The notes beneath the pieces are model-generated. The model made no database searches, was not told where the DNA came from, and saw only the letters and a list, made by a program, of their open reading frames with translations. Below are positions 47,501-59,153 of a stretch of DNA of 64,000 nucleotides, one piece after another (positions within the stretch are counted from its first letter, which is position 1; each line of letters begins with the position of its first letter). The stretch covers positions 1,116,001 through 1,180,000 of the forward strand of contig JAMYGW020000012.1 of the NCBI GenBank assembly GCA_025617375.2, given 5' to 3'. The stretch is from Acarospora socialis. Lineage: Eukaryota > Ascomycota > Lecanoromycetes > Acarosporales > Acarosporaceae. Both the position numbers and the translations under genes were made by a program.

Positions 47501-47613
47501 TTAATCCCATCTTTCGATGCTACTTGGCCGGTAGGTGGTCGTATTGGGGACTTGCCGCTGCGCCTTACAGGTTTCTCGTCTGAAGAAGACCGAAGTGATC
47601 CTGTGGAAGCCAT
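44531..47613 (-). CDS. PMT2: Protein O-mannosyltransferase Pmt2
   Basis: Five exons (47342-47613, 46993-47282, 46649-46932, 45135-46595, 44531-45046) keep phase; 940 residues. Multiple membrane segments surround the catalytic loop (VFDEVHFGGFASKYIKGRFF with the DE pair). LIIFENGLLTQSRLILLDSP, three MIR repeats in the large ER-luminal loop (LHSHNHMYPTGSKQQQITLY), and the C-terminal membrane bundle (FWGKDHRQIYLIGNPIVWW) follow Pmt2 order. Pmt2 moves mannose from dolichol phosphate to Ser/Thr of secreted proteins, usually as a Pmt1-Pmt2 dimer. After the last helix the protein continues for about 170 disordered residues rich in Glu, Pro and Gly, which is longer than I expect for the family. Confidence 0.93.
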
Positions 47614-48162
47614 TGCTGTAAACTCTAGATGAAGACCTCTCGCAAAAGCCGTCGATGGACCCAAAGGCAAACTAGGGAGCGAGCGTAAACTGTATGTAGC
47701 ACCGTTGCTCCACCCAATTCAACAGACGTTAATGAGAGTGTTAATGAGAGTATCGAAGAAGTAACCTATCTCTCCATTACAAGAAGGGGCGTGCCAGGCT
47801 AGTTATCGTTGAACGATGTTAAAGATCAGATATGTTTCCCAAGGGGTAAGGCCACATCTTCGCCTACAAGCTTCAGCTCCGCAAATCCACGCTAACAAGC
47901 ACCGTGCATGACGACTGCGACTGAGGTAAGGGCTCAATTTTGCATTCCAGACAGTCAGCGCTGAAAGGACATAAAGTGACACTACAGACTTATTCTACGA
48001 TACCACATAAAGGGCCAAGAATTTTTGTTACGACAACTGACCATTCACCGCGCTAATCTGTCAAGCGCGCGGCAGGAAAGCTATTTTTACACTTGCTCAA
48101 GCGCAGGTGAGAACCCTACAGCTGCAACGCATCAAGGGTTCCTATATCAAACGATTCGCAAT
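47614..48162. other. Divergent promoter region, PMT2 / SF3A1
   Basis: About 550 bases. A perfect 12-base tandem duplication (GTTAATGAGAGT twice) lies at 47728-47751. No gene. Confidence 0.5.
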
Positions 48163-50120
48163 ATGGCGCCTGCGGCGAATACAGAGGTGTCAGCAGCTTT
48201 AGACTCATTAGAAGCAGTAAGCAAACCGCCCGCAGGAATTGTTCTTCCGCCAAGGGATATCAGAGGTACGTCAAGCTCAATCACGGCAACAACTGATACT
48301 GACCTGGCCTAGTAATCGTCGAGAAAACCACAGGATTTGTCGCTCGAAATGGGACAGCATTCGAAGGTAAACGTATAAGGCGGAGATCTACATTGATGTA
48401 TGCTAAGATAATCCAATAGAACGAATCAGAGAAAAAGAAAAGCACAATCCCAAATTCTCCTTTCTTAGCGCAAACGATGCCTACTATCCGTTCTACGCCT
48501 GGCGACTCAGCGAAGTTCGAGAAGGACGGGGTACCGCGATATCAGCCGGACGGACAGGGGAGGCGGCCCCTGCACCAGAACCAGAGAAACCAAAGGGACC
48601 GGTGGAACCTCCAGCCTTCCACTTCTCGGCGCGGATGCCGAACATCAACGCACAGGATCTGGAAGTAGTGAAACTAACGGCCTTGTTTGTGGCGAAGAAT
48701 GGACGGTCCTTCATGACGGCACTGTCGCAGAGAGAAACGAGAAACTACCAGTTCGATTTTCTACGACCGCAGCATAGTCTCTATCAGTTCTTCAGTCGCC
48801 TGGTCGATCAGTACACAGAAATACTACAAGCTAGCAGTGTAGATGGCGGAAAGGCAGAGAGAGCAAGGATAGAGGAACTACAAGCGAACGCCAAAGACCG
48901 GTTCCACGTCCTCGGACGGGCTAAGCAAAGAGCTGAATGGGTTAAGTTCCAAGAGGAGCAAAAACAGAAGAAGGAGGAAGCCGCCGAGAAAGAGAACCGT
49001 AAGTCCACACTTACTCGAGTACCAACACACCTGGTACTCACCAACTGATGCGTCTTCAAACACAGTCGAATACGCGCAAATCGACTGGCACGACTTCGTC
49101 GTCGTCGAAACCGTCCTCTTCACCGAAGCCGACGACCAAGCCGACCTCCCCGGGCCCACCTCCCTCAACGACCTGCAATCCGCCTCGCTCGAGCAAAAAG
49201 CCATGATGTCCCTTCAACCGCACAACATGCGCATCGAAGAAGCCATGCCGACAGACGAAGACCCTTACTACAACCCCTACGCCCCCCAACAACAATACCA
49301 ACCCCAGCAACAGCAACAATACGCCATGCACCCACCCCCACTTCCCTCCTCCTACCCTCAAACGTCCTCCCCCGCGCCCCCTTCCACGAAAATGGACCTC
49401 GAACCCCATCCAAATCCACCCCCCGGCCGCACCGACGACGACGCCTCCTACGAAGCCCACCAAATCGCCGAACGCACCGAAGCCCGCGACCGCGCCCAAG
49501 CCGCGCAAGCCGCGGCCAAAGCCACCTTCCCCGCCGGGCAACCGCTGCGCATCCGCAACGACTACGTGCCGCGCGCGCAAGCCGCCTCGAAGCGCGCCTC
49601 CACCAGCACCATGGCGCTGTGTCCGAACTGCAAGCAGCAGATTCCCTACGACGAGCTGGAGATGCACATGCGGAGTGAGGCCCCCAACCCCCAACGTCCT
49701 GTAAGAACATGAACAGCTGATGAGAGAAACGCGAATGCAGTCGAGCTCCTCGACCCCACCTATCGCGCCCAGCGAGCCAAGGCCGACTCCCGCGCCGCCA
49801 CTACCAACCTCTCTACCTCCGACGTCGCCGCCAACCTCAAACGCCTCGCGTCCCAGCGCACCGACGTCTTCGACGCCAGCGTCACCGGTGCTTCCAACGC
49901 CAACTCCAACGCCCTTCCCGCTTCGTCTTCGTCTGGGGCCGTGGGAGATGGTGGTCTTGGAGACGAGGAGGACGGCGCGAGGAGGAAGAGGGTTGCGTTG
50001 GGATTGGGTACAATGGGTGAGAGTATGGGAGGAGGGGGAGGGGCGAAGGGGAAGGGGTTGGGAGAGGGGATTAGTATTGAGGAGCAGATTCGGGTTATTC
50101 ATCAGAAGGCCAAACAGTGA
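48163..50120 (+). CDS. SF3A1: Splicing factor 3A subunit 1 (SF3a120/Prp21)
   Basis: Exons 48163-48265, 48313-48366, 48420-48998, 49066-49674 and 49741-50120 keep phase; 574 residues. Two SURP modules are visible: VEKTTGFVARNGTAFEERIR with FSFLSANDAYYPFYAWRL, and TALFVAKNGRSFMTALSQRE with FDFLRPQHSLYQFFSRLVDQ. A charged helix (QEEQKQKKEEAAEKEN), a Gln/Pro-rich stretch and a CPNCKQQIPYDELEMHMR segment follow, the latter leading into LLDPTYRAQRAKADSR as in fungal Prp21. The human ubiquitin-like tail is absent, as is usual in fungi. SF3a is part of the U2 snRNP and stabilises U2 at the branch site. Confidence 0.92.
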
Positions 50121-50636
50121 TTTATCATCGTTTTAGGTCCGGAGTTTTAGGGAAATGGGCAGGGAATTGTGCTGTTTCGGGTGTGTACAGAGGACCTGAT
50201 ACTTACCGTATCTGACGTCGCTGGGAGTCATAGACATTACCTAAGTGATGTTCTCGGGATATTGTTAGTATGTATGGTTTTTTCACATGCGGCACAACAC
50301 GGTTATCTGTATACGTCTCTCGCTGTAAAGATACTTTTTCTCTTCTGTTCCGTATCGTCTACCTGACTTGCCATCATGTAAGACTATCTAGTCTACCGAT
50401 AAAACCACCCAAACCAGGACCAGGACCAGACCATCTCGTATCGTACACATTATTCCACGCCTCGCCCTAACCTGACGAGTGTTCATTACCGGTGCTCTAT
50501 AGATACAACGCAGAAGCAATACAGCGGGACATGTCAAAGTCGCAGAGGGGATCTGGAGCCAAAAGGGATACGAACGATCGTAGCTGGCAGCCCGACACAA
50601 GACAGACAATGACGGGGAAGAGGTACGACGAGTCCA
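50121..50636. other. Intergenic, convergent SF3A1 and SEC2 3' ends
   Basis: About 515 bases between stop codons, T-rich near SF3A1. No gene seen. Confidence 0.5.
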
Positions 50637-52686
50637 TCACTCAAATGCCCCGGGGATCGTGAGCGACAGTCGTGGCTCAGTCACTTGCTCCGTGTTGTGC
50701 TCGTCCTTCCTTGACAATGTATTCGGTTGCATCTCCGTAGCTTCCGACGCGGTAGACTCCTGGAAACTATCCATAGACTGAGGTACGGGTTTGTCTTTTT
50801 CGACTTTGCTGGCCGGCTGCTCATCATCGAAGATGGCCGCCTTTTTGGCCTTCTCCCACGATTCATCCGCGTCGCTTCCCCTCCGTGTGATGATCGTTTT
50901 GCCAATCGATACCCTCTTCTGGTCCGAGTGGAACGGATCCTCATTCTGCCTGACAAGTGCTGTGGTCTCTTCGATCTTGATTGTCTCTGGGGCCACCTGC
51001 TGATCGAGGTTCTTGATATTTTCTTTTATATCCTCCGTCGAGCTCCGCGGGGTATCCTTGGACTGTAAGAACGCAGGTACGACGCCTCCGCCGATCCTGG
51101 CCCAGAACATCCGTTCCCTCAACCGGACGCTTTCCTCCCACGCCAACTTCTCCCCCTCTTCGTCACAGGTCCGCCAGTACCCATCCTTGAGCATGCGAAG
51201 AAACGCAAGGAAGTCCCCAGATGCTCGAACCCTGCCGAGACAGTAATCGCAAAGGGGATATCGTTGAGCGTTGTCATTGTCGCTAGTTCGGAATCGGTGC
51301 GTGCGAGCGTGTTGGTCATCCTTCCTGTGCTCCCCACACAGAGAACAAGAGAAGATGTAAAGTCTGGCGGATGCCGGCATGGGCTCAACGATCAGACTTC
51401 CCTCGCACATGCTGTTGAGGACTGCCCTACGAGCCAACCATGATAGACCTGGGGCAGTGTCCAGACGTAGGGTCGGTTCAATGTCCTCGGTAAGCGCTCG
51501 CTTGTAGAACCTTGTGTCTTTTAGAGGGGTGTTGGTGAGAGGATGCTCTCTCGGTGAGGCGCCGCTGTTCGTTGAAGCGGCCGTGCTGGGTGTACCTGGC
51601 ATTGATGCGTGCGTGCCAGCAGTAGAAAGAGACGACGTGGATCCGTTTGAAGGTATGTGGTTTAAGGTATGCGATTGCGCCTGGTTCGTCGAATTGACCA
51701 AGCTCATCACATTCAAACCACCATACGAACCACTTGTTGCCCTGCTTGGTGGCGCGGAACTCCGATACATCTGGAGTAGTGAATGAAAGTCGTCATATGC
51801 CTGGAGGTCCGTCCGGAGGACTGGATGGATCAGATGTGTGAAGCTAGTAGGGTGTGCAGGCGGGATGTCGACCATGCCGGGTGTATTTGGTGACAGACGT
51901 AAAGCATCAAAGACTTTATTAAGATTATCTTGATTAGCTAAACCTGGTGTAGACGGTGCCGTCGAGTTATTGGTGTTTGTTTCCGCCTCATCACGGTCGG
52001 AATTCATCTGCTGCATAACGACTTTGAGCTCCGCCAGTTGCTCTTGATGCGAAGCGAGAAGGATCTCCGTTTCTCTGAGCTGGGTCCGCAATTGGTCGTT
52101 CTTCCGCTGCTCCGCCTCCTGTGCGGCCTCCTGGTCTTTGCGTGCTGCCGCAACCATCTAGGTCGAGTCAGCAAGGACAACAGCACAATCCTCTGAGCTT
52201 GATCACCTTGTTAGCTTCTTCAAACAAAACTTGAGTAAGACCCTCCAGCTCTTGCTCGATGAGCTTTTTCTCCTTCTCCGCGACACTTCTCTGCTTCCGT
52301 TCCTCAGAGAGTCTTGCCATCAGTGAGACAGTCTGGCCATCGACGTCGGCTTTCTTCACCAGTATCCCGTTCGCAATCATCTCCGCATGCTCTTGTGCTT
52401 TCGCCTCGAGCTGCCGTACCCTTTCTCGCGCCGACTCGAGCTCATGCCTCGTCGCGGCAAGCGAGTCATCAAGGTGAGCCTGATGATTGATGGCATTGAT
52501 AAGCTTGTTGCTGAGGTTCGCAACTTCGCTGCTCAGGTCCGGATGGTGTGGTGAGCTCGAACCCGTCCTACTCGAATGGTCGGAAGAGACGCTTGGACTT
52601 CGCGGGTCCGGCAAGGTACTCATACCGTCGGAAGGGGAGTGTAACTGTGAGTCGGGCAGACCGGGTGCTCTGGTGACAGCGGCCAT
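50637..52686 (-). CDS. SEC2: Sec2-type Rab GTPase exchange factor
   Basis: Exons 52207-52686 and 50637-52157 join in phase; 666 residues from the first in-frame ATG (MAAVTRAPGLPDS). The frame is open for 43 more codons upstream with a GTGAGC site at its edge, so an additional 5' exon is possible. The Sec2 coiled coil (VANLSNKLINAINHQAHLDD; AEMIANGILVKKADVDGQTV; LEGLTQVLFEEANKMVAAAR) is the GEF domain for Sec4/Rab8. The second half has a Cys/His cluster (FSCSLCGEH, then RYPLCDYCLGRVR), known from fungal Sec2 relatives, and a Ser/Glu-rich tail. The protein activates Sec4 on secretory vesicles moving to the hyphal tip. Confidence 0.88.
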
Positions 52687-53862
52687 GTTGAAGAGAGCAG
52701 ACGTGGAGTTGGACTTTGCGACAGATCTTTGTGAAGTGGTAGGCTTAGAGAGCGAAGTGAGTGAGCGGGCGTGGGACCAAGGCCTCGGTGAGCCGAGAAC
52801 GCCGCGATGGCTCACGCCGTGAAGATGTAGGTAGCTACACCGGAGTCAGACTTGGGATGCTATAGACATTTTCTATGACAACAGCATCTGTGTGTGACAA
52901 GGCTGCACGAGAGGTAAATAACTCACTCAGCCAGTGTAACGGTGTGGAGTACAGCGGTTGCAGTCGGCCCCAAACCACGAAGGTCGCAGGTCCAACGGGA
53001 GTGAAGCACTGTAGCTGGGCTGTAAAGCGGTCGAGAACGATTGGCTACCAAAGAGAAGGACAGCAAGTCATAATCGATATCATGGAAAGAGCGTCGTTGC
53101 ACGAAAGAGAGATTACAAAGCCATTTTCCGAGCTCTGCGATGTGCGATTGCAGTTGTGAATGTGGTGGATGTAGCCGTCAATATAGACTGACCTGGTTGT
53201 AGAGGACGTCAAGTATGGGAGCCCGGAAGTCGAGGTACCCTACAGTTGCAGTACCGACGTGGAAGATGGAGAGGAGAGAGGAGAGGAGAGGAGACTTTCC
53301 TCTGCGCAAAAGCGAGCGATGTCAGTGGACGGCGGTCATGCAAAGTCAAGCAAACGGGCTCGGTTAGATGCATCTGTAGTTATGCACTACTTTACCTTAT
53401 GCACGACGATGCATTCTTCCTGTCCAATCATCTCTCGAAGCGCTCAGTCTAGTGAGCTTAGTGTAGATCTGCTGATGCACGGACCAGGCGATTAGTATTG
53501 TCATCCTGTCATCATGAATTATTGTCAGTTGAACACAATATGGCAGGTGAACTCATCACGAACACAATAAGATCTGGTATCAACTGCTCGTGAGTGCAGT
53601 CAATGAGGGTGACAGAAGACCAGAGCGTTTGGTATCCGTTTACTGTGCGGTTGAGTCGTCTGATATCACAAAAAGCACAGCCATGCAAGCCTATACTGTG
53701 ACGATCGAAAATCATCCTGTACCGAATTTCATTGCACGTATGGGTGGAAGAAGTGAATCAGCATTGTGTAGACGCCCTAAATCAGAATCGTAGTGTAGTA
53801 AACGCTGAAGGGTACACCAAACGCCATACATAGATGATAATAAACTCCCGCATTCAATAGCC
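52687..53862. other. Intergenic between SEC2 and the GH43 gene
   Basis: About 1.2 kb. It includes the SEC2 5' region and a short GGAGA-type repeat near 53268-53294. Open frames (52875-53159, 53246-53452, 53590-53793) have no support. No gene was recognised. Confidence 0.45.
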
Positions 53863-54921
53863 TCATGCCGAATCCACTTTGATCGTCGCGACGCCATTCT
53901 TCAACGTCACGTCTCCGATGAACATCGACCGCTTGTGGTCCACCCACGCGTGGAAGGCCATCCTGAACACCTTCTGCTTGGGATCCGACGTCGACATGGC
54001 TTCCGTTGCGATCATGGCGCTGCCGGGGCCGACCAGGTCAAGGGACCCTCCGGCCAGGATCAACGGTAAGTCGGTCTTCTTGTAAGGCCCGCACAAGTCC
54101 TTTGAGGTCGCGTAGCTGGTGTCGTAGTTGGTGTCCGTGACACACTGGGAGGAGAAGAACAGGTAGTAGGTGTCGTCGTATTTGACCAGGCTCGGGGCTT
54201 CGATCAGTGGCCCATCTCTGGCGTCACGGTCAAGGATCTGCTTGGCCTCTCCTTCAAGGGTGATTCCGTCGTCTCGGAGGCCTTGGAGCATGATCGGGGT
54301 GGGTACGATGGGGTCCTTCATGTTGTTGCAGGTGCCGCCGTGGCCGATGGCGTTTCCGTCAATCTTGTAGGTGATGTACAGCTTGCCATCGCTGTCTTGG
54401 AACCCGGCCGGGTCGATTGCTCCTCCCTTGTCCGAGGCACATACGAGCGCCTCGGCGCGTGCGAGATAAGGGCCTTCGATCTTCGTGGAGGTGGCCGCGC
54501 CGATACAATGGCGGTGTAGTCCGTTGGCTTCCTTCGCGGCGTAGTACATCACGAATTGACTTTCGCGGAATTTGTGCGGGTTTGGAAGTTCAACAACGTG
54601 AGGGGCCCACACGTCCGCGTCTTTGTCAACCCAACAACCTGGATTCGGGAGCGCGTCCGTCTTGCCGTCCGGTTTGGCCCATTTCTTGCCGTCGGGCGAG
54701 GTAGACATCTGCACGTTTGGCCCACCGTGGTCTTTCGTATCGCGTTTGACATTTGTGGCGAACGCATACCATGTGTTGCCGACATGGATGATAGAAGGAT
54801 CGCCGAAATTGCCGGGGATCACCGGCTTCGGCTTTGAATCTCGGGGTAATACCGATCCGTGTACAGTGCTTGAAAAGGAGCCCAAGAGGGAAAGGACCGC
54901 AATGCTGAAAGATCCCTTCAT
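53863..54921 (-). CDS. Secreted glycoside hydrolase family 43 (arabinanase/xylosidase-like)
   Basis: An intronless 352-residue protein. MKGSFSIAVLSLLGSFSSTVHG is a signal peptide, followed by a possible KR-type site. The five-bladed propeller shows the three acidic residues of GH43: Asp41 in NFGDPSII (base), Asp170 in GGAIDPAGF (pKa modulator) and Glu241 in LIEAPSL (acid). The length fits a single catalytic domain without a carbohydrate-binding module. Family enzymes cut arabinan or arabinoxylan side chains of plant walls outside the cell; the exact substrate is not clear from sequence. The gene stands alone in long intergenic DNA, and an 18-base palindrome lies just upstream of the ATG. Confidence 0.9.
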   Translation of the reverse strand: MKGSFSIAVLSLLGSFSSTVHGSVLPRDSKPKPVIPGNFGDPSIIHVGNTWYAFATNVKRDTKDHGGPNVQMSTSPDGKKWAKPDGKTDALPNPGCWVDKDADVWAPHVVELPNPHKFRESQFVMYYAAKEANGLHRHCIGAATSTKIEGPYLARAEALVCASDKGGAIDPAGFQDSDGKLYITYKIDGNAIGHGGTCNNMKDPIVPTPIMLQGLRDDGITLEGEAKQILDRDARDGPLIEAPSLVKYDDTYYLFFSSQCVTDTNYDTSYATSKDLCGPYKKTDLPLILAGGSLDLVGPGSAMIATEAMSTSDPKQKVFRMAFHAWVDHKRSMFIGDVTLKNGVATIKVDSA

Positions 54922-54932
54922 CTTGGCCGCTC

Positions 54933-54950
54933 AGTTCGGTCGACCGAACT
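54933..54950. promoter_or_regulatory. 18-base perfect palindrome upstream of GH43
   Basis: AGTTCGGTCGACCGAACT equals its own reverse complement. It starts 12 bases above the GH43 ATG and contains CGG-N4-CCG, the inverted half-site form that zinc-cluster (Zn2Cys6) regulators bind. Its place in the 5' leader is also compatible with an mRNA hairpin. Confidence 0.5.
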
Positions 54951-56423
54951 TCTTGGTATCCTCTTTTGATAAGAAGAAGTAGTAGATGGTGTGAATGGAA
55001 GGATATGGACCAGAAGAAAATAAAGACGGCTCACTTGGAGGTTCAAATGCGAGATAAAGAGGGATGGTTGTTTTTGGGGTGACTGAGGATCGATGACTGT
55101 AGGAAAACAAATCCATGATGAACAACGAGGACACCCATACTTATAGTGTCCCAACATATAAAAATGCCAACACCGCAATATCGGCAAATGTTGGTGTTGG
55201 TTTTGGAATCCTCACATTACCAGTGGCACAAACAACAACAGCCCTGCTGAGCCACCTCCATGAAGCCTAAATCCTCCTCCCGTATGCGCGAGTATGGTAC
55301 CCCGTGATATGGCAATCTGAAATAACAGCAGAAGTGTAATTAAGATAGACGGAAAGTTGGCCGTCCAAGGCTATGGCCGCATATAGCAAAGCCAGGTTAG
55401 GGCCACAAATTTTGGTTTCAAGAGAAAACCGTATATATGTGACAGTGTCGGCTTCACACTGCTGAGCCCTAGTGCCGCAATCCTGAGTCTAACTTCCGAG
55501 AGGATCCGGGGCGAGGATGAGTTCGAGAGGGGGCAGAGACGTGAGCTCTCTAGATCCGCTCCGACAGCGATTGGTGTCTTGGCAATTGCTTGCAGTCCTT
55601 CAATTCTAAGCAAGAAGCTGCGGATAGAAGGATCATATGACGTGAAGTTGGATCTGGCCAGGTTGCACGAGGCTGCACATCCTGGCCCTCATGTGGCGCA
55701 TCCCAACGGTGATCATTTTAGTTGCAACGAACAGCTAGATGAAACGGCTCTGCCGTACAGCTGAAGGAAATAAAACAATATAGTGTAAAATTAGAAGGAC
55801 CGAGGCCTTATATGTTTGCGGCTCAGTTCGCGATGAAACATTGTGGGCAGTGCAAACGAGGTAAAACCGCCCACGGCACATGTGGGATTCAACGCCAACA
55901 AGCGGCGACAACCGGTTATGACATTGACATGTTGTATGATTATCATGATTATGGACTGTGGAAGATGTACGGCGCAGTCCGGAGTGTTGTTTAGTATTGA
56001 AATACTCACTCCAACTGAGCGCCGTAATGTGAAGCTGAGGTTGCCGTCAGGAACCATACAGTAAGGTATGTATTTAGCTGTCAGCGCGATCGTAGCGCTG
56101 CTTCAACAAACGAAGCAAGAGAACCCAACTTTGTTGTTTTTTTCTGCTTGAACAATATTGTTCGGCTCAGTGAGGGCCAGATATTCCTTACCCAAGTAGA
56201 GCTCTGTGCTTGATTTCTGAATATGGAGTGTTTGTCCTCGCCGCAACTCTCTATTCTGGTGGCTGTCTGATACCCCCCACTTGCCTCATCAACTCGGGGT
56301 GGCTTGCACCGAGCTATCAAGACCTTCGACGATGTACAGAAACCGTTGAGACTACAGCTATGCTATACTTTGGATTAAATTCAAAACACCACATTGTATA
56401 TTGATCGTTCATCAAAAGTCATC
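54951..56423. other. Divergent intergenic region, GH43 / M20 hydrolase
   Basis: About 1.5 kb with both promoters. Short frames on both strands lack support. No gene was recognised. Confidence 0.45.
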
Positions 56424-57719
56424 ATGGCGGCGCAGCACCTCATCCAGCTCGTGAAAGCGAACCGCCCCGCTTTGGAGGCATACGAGGATCTCTACAAACA
56501 CTTCCACTCGCACCCCGAGCTCTCGCTGCAAGAAATAGAGACCGCCGCAACAATCGCCGAGCACCTCCGGTCCATCGGCGGCTTCGAGGTCTACGAACAC
56601 ATTGGCGGACACGGCCTCGTTGGCGTGCTGAAGAATGGCAGCGGCAAGACCATCCTCCTGCGCGCCGACATCGACGCCTTGCCGGTCGAGGAACAGACAG
56701 GCCTGCCCTACGCCAGCAATGTGACGATGAAAGACAACGACGGCGTCGTCAAGCCCGTCATGCACGCCTGCGGCCACGACATGCACATCACCTGCCTGCT
56801 CGCCGCCGCCGAGCTGCTGCACAAGGCGCGTGAGAGCTGGAAAGGCACCCTGATCGTGCTGTTTCAGCCGGCAGAAGAGCGGGGCGCGGGCGCGAAGGCC
56901 ATGGTGGCGGATGGTCTGTACGACAAGATCCCCGTGCCGGATATCGCCTTGGGCGCGCACCTCATGCCGTACCGGGCCGGCACGGTCGGCTCCAAGGTCG
57001 GCTTGATGGCGTCGGCGGCGGACAGTTTCAAGATCACTTTGTACGGGCGCGGCGGCCATGCGTCACAGCCGCATCGGACCATCGATCCTGTCGTCATGGC
57101 GGCGCAGATCGTCGTGAGGCTCCAGACGATTGTCAGCCGGGAGGTCGGGCCGGACGACACGGCGGTTGTGACGGTGGGCAGCGTGCAAGCCGGCATGACG
57201 GAGAACATCATCGCCGACAAAGCCGAGCTCAAGATCAATGTCCGCACAATCGACGAGCAGACTCGAGAACGAGTCCTAGCCTCCATCCGGCGGATCGTAA
57301 AGGCGGAATGCGAAGCCAGCGGCGCCCCGAAGGAGCCTACGTTTGAGCCGACTTCTCAGTTTCCCTTCACCATGAACGACGAGGAAGCCACGACGCCGCT
57401 CGAGGAAGTCTTCTCGCAGGCTTTCGATCCTTACGATCGCGACATCGCGCGCTTGCACGGGAGCGAGGACTTCTGTATCCTGGCCACGTCGCAGAAGCGG
57501 CCGGCGTCGTACTGGGTGTACGGAGGTGTGGATCCGGAGAAATGGGATGCGGCCAAGAAGGCAGGCCGGCTGCAGGAGGACATACGGATCAACCACTCGC
57601 CGTTCTTCGCGCCGGTTATACAGCCCACTCTGCAGACGGGCGTCGACTCGTATGCGCTTGCCGCGTTGAGCTTCATGTACGACGAGTCGCACTTGGCAGT
57701 TCTGACAAAATGTCATTAA
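56424..57719 (+). CDS. M20D metallo-amidohydrolase (IAA-amino acid hydrolase/hippuricase type)
   Basis: An intronless 431-residue protein. SHPELSLQEIETAATIAEHL is the usual N-terminal block. The metal site is visible: HACGHDMH (Cys116, His118), the Glu pair at 151-152 (QPAEERGAGAK), a His in HLMP and HGSEDF near residue 354. GRGGHASQPHRTIDPV is the dimerisation-domain histidine block. The family removes amino acids from N-acyl or aryl conjugates. Known fungal and bacterial members act on hippurate or indole-acetyl amino acids. No signal peptide is seen, so it is probably cytosolic. GC at third positions is high compared with neighbours. Confidence 0.9.
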   Translation: MAAQHLIQLVKANRPALEAYEDLYKHFHSHPELSLQEIETAATIAEHLRSIGGFEVYEHIGGHGLVGVLKNGSGKTILLRADIDALPVEEQTGLPYASNVTMKDNDGVVKPVMHACGHDMHITCLLAAAELLHKARESWKGTLIVLFQPAEERGAGAKAMVADGLYDKIPVPDIALGAHLMPYRAGTVGSKVGLMASAADSFKITLYGRGGHASQPHRTIDPVVMAAQIVVRLQTIVSREVGPDDTAVVTVGSVQAGMTENIIADKAELKINVRTIDEQTRERVLASIRRIVKAECEASGAPKEPTFEPTSQFPFTMNDEEATTPLEEVFSQAFDPYDRDIARLHGSEDFCILATSQKRPASYWVYGGVDPEKWDAAKKAGRLQEDIRINHSPFFAPVIQPTLQTGVDSYALAALSFMYDESHLAVLTKCH

Positions 57720-57911
57720 TGTATTTAAAACCAACTCATGGACGACCTATACATCTTGGGTAGTTAAGAGCCAGGGTAGCAACCACCGAGCCCTAATCGA
57801 GCATAACCAGTTTTGTAGTAACCCAGATATCATACTCTCTCAAACAATCTCATACACATCCCGTACCCGCTAACGAAACGCCCGCAATGCCCGCAAAAAC
57901 AACCATCCCCA

Positions 57912-58559
57912 TCATTCATCGTCATCGTCACTCCCCACCCCTCTCCTAACCACAACGATCCTCTCCTCCCCCCTCCCATCTTTGACCCGTCCCAGCAGAT
58001 CCTTCAGCTGCTCCTCCGTCACTTTCTGCTGGAGCTGTCCCGTCTGCGCCAGCATGATGAGCCTGTTCTCGACGTCGGTCGCGCGGGCTTCGTTGACGAG
58101 CCGGATGCGCCCGAGCCGGTCGGAGGCGTCGGGGAGGAGGATTTGGGAGAGGAGGGAGGTGCGTGCCGAGGCTGTAAGGGAAGGAAGGGTTGTTAGTGGC
58201 TGGGGGTAGAGAGGAAGGGACGGGCCCAACGGAAGGGAGACGACGGGGGGAGCTTAGGGAGCGATGCCTTCTTGTTGTCTGGTTGCAAAAGTCGACGTCA
58301 GTACAGGCTATTGACTGAACGCCGGAAAATAGAAGTGAATGGATAAACTAACTTTCTCTGCTCGTCACCGCCACCGCCACCGCCGCCGCCGCTATTGTTG
58401 CTGGCTTGCTGTTGAAGCTGCGCGAGGCGCGCTTTGCGGATCTGTGAGGCGGCGAGAATCTGGTTAGTCTGAGGATAGCGGGAGTGTGGAGATGGTGGTT
58501 GAAAGAGCCTTTGGTACCGAGGAAGGGAGACAGACTTCTTCGAGATCCGCGTCTGACAT
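57912..58559 (-). CDS. PDCD5/TFAR19-family protein
   Basis: Exons 58536-58559 (24 bases), 58353-58441, 58268-58278 (11 bases) and 57912-58171 give 127 residues starting MSDADLEEIRKARLAQLQQQ. SLLSQILLPDASDRLGRIRL and DVENRLIMLAQTGQLQQKVT are the PDCD5 helical core, and the tail is basic then acidic. An eight-Gly run interrupts the N-terminal helix. The third exon's donor would be AAG|GCATCG, a GC-AG intron; no GT donor there keeps the frame. Human PDCD5 is linked to apoptosis and, with prefoldin/TRiC, to tubulin folding; in fungi the role is little studied. Confidence 0.85.
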
Positions 58560-59153
58560 CTTAGAAGGTCTATGAGAAGGGGAGCTGTTGATTTGTTATG
58601 ATGAGGATTTGGTGGTGGTTTTGATGGTGGGGCAGTTTCTGCGTGGCTGGTGGAGTTGGCGTGCCGTAGGGGTCTTGACTGTGGGTGTTTAGGTCTTCAC
58701 AAGTTCACTTGATACAGAGGAGGCTTTGGACAAGCTATGCCCTTCAGCTGCTATCGTGAAAATCGCTTTTTGTTGAGATGGAGCAGAGTTTGCAACTTGT
58801 TGTGTCAGTGTTTCTTCACTCATGATTCAATTTTAGTCCATCGGATAACCTGAACTTGCTGGCGTTCTCTATGACAGGCCACTCGAGGGTGTTGATATCT
58901 GCAATTTGTAAAGAGCGAGCCTACAATGCAGTACAAGTGCTTGGTCTTTCTCCTTTTCCCGCCGTTACCTCATTCCTTGGTGCAACCGTCTGACAAAAGT
59001 GCTTTCCTCGAGTTGTTGGCCTCGTCTGTCTGCGATCCCTTAGCCGTTTCATTGCAGTCTTGATGTTTCATCCCGAGTAGCTCTATATCCACTTCCATGG
59101 ACTTCAGTCTCCCGAACCTAGATCGCTATGGGAGCTTTCTCCAGCCTCACTGA
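58560..59153. other. Intergenic between PDCD5 and KP4-like gene
   Basis: About 590 bases holding the PDCD5 promoter. No frame of note. Confidence 0.5.

Noticed and set aside
53246-53452. GGAGA-rich frame as coding
   Set aside because: The open frame is produced by a simple repeat.
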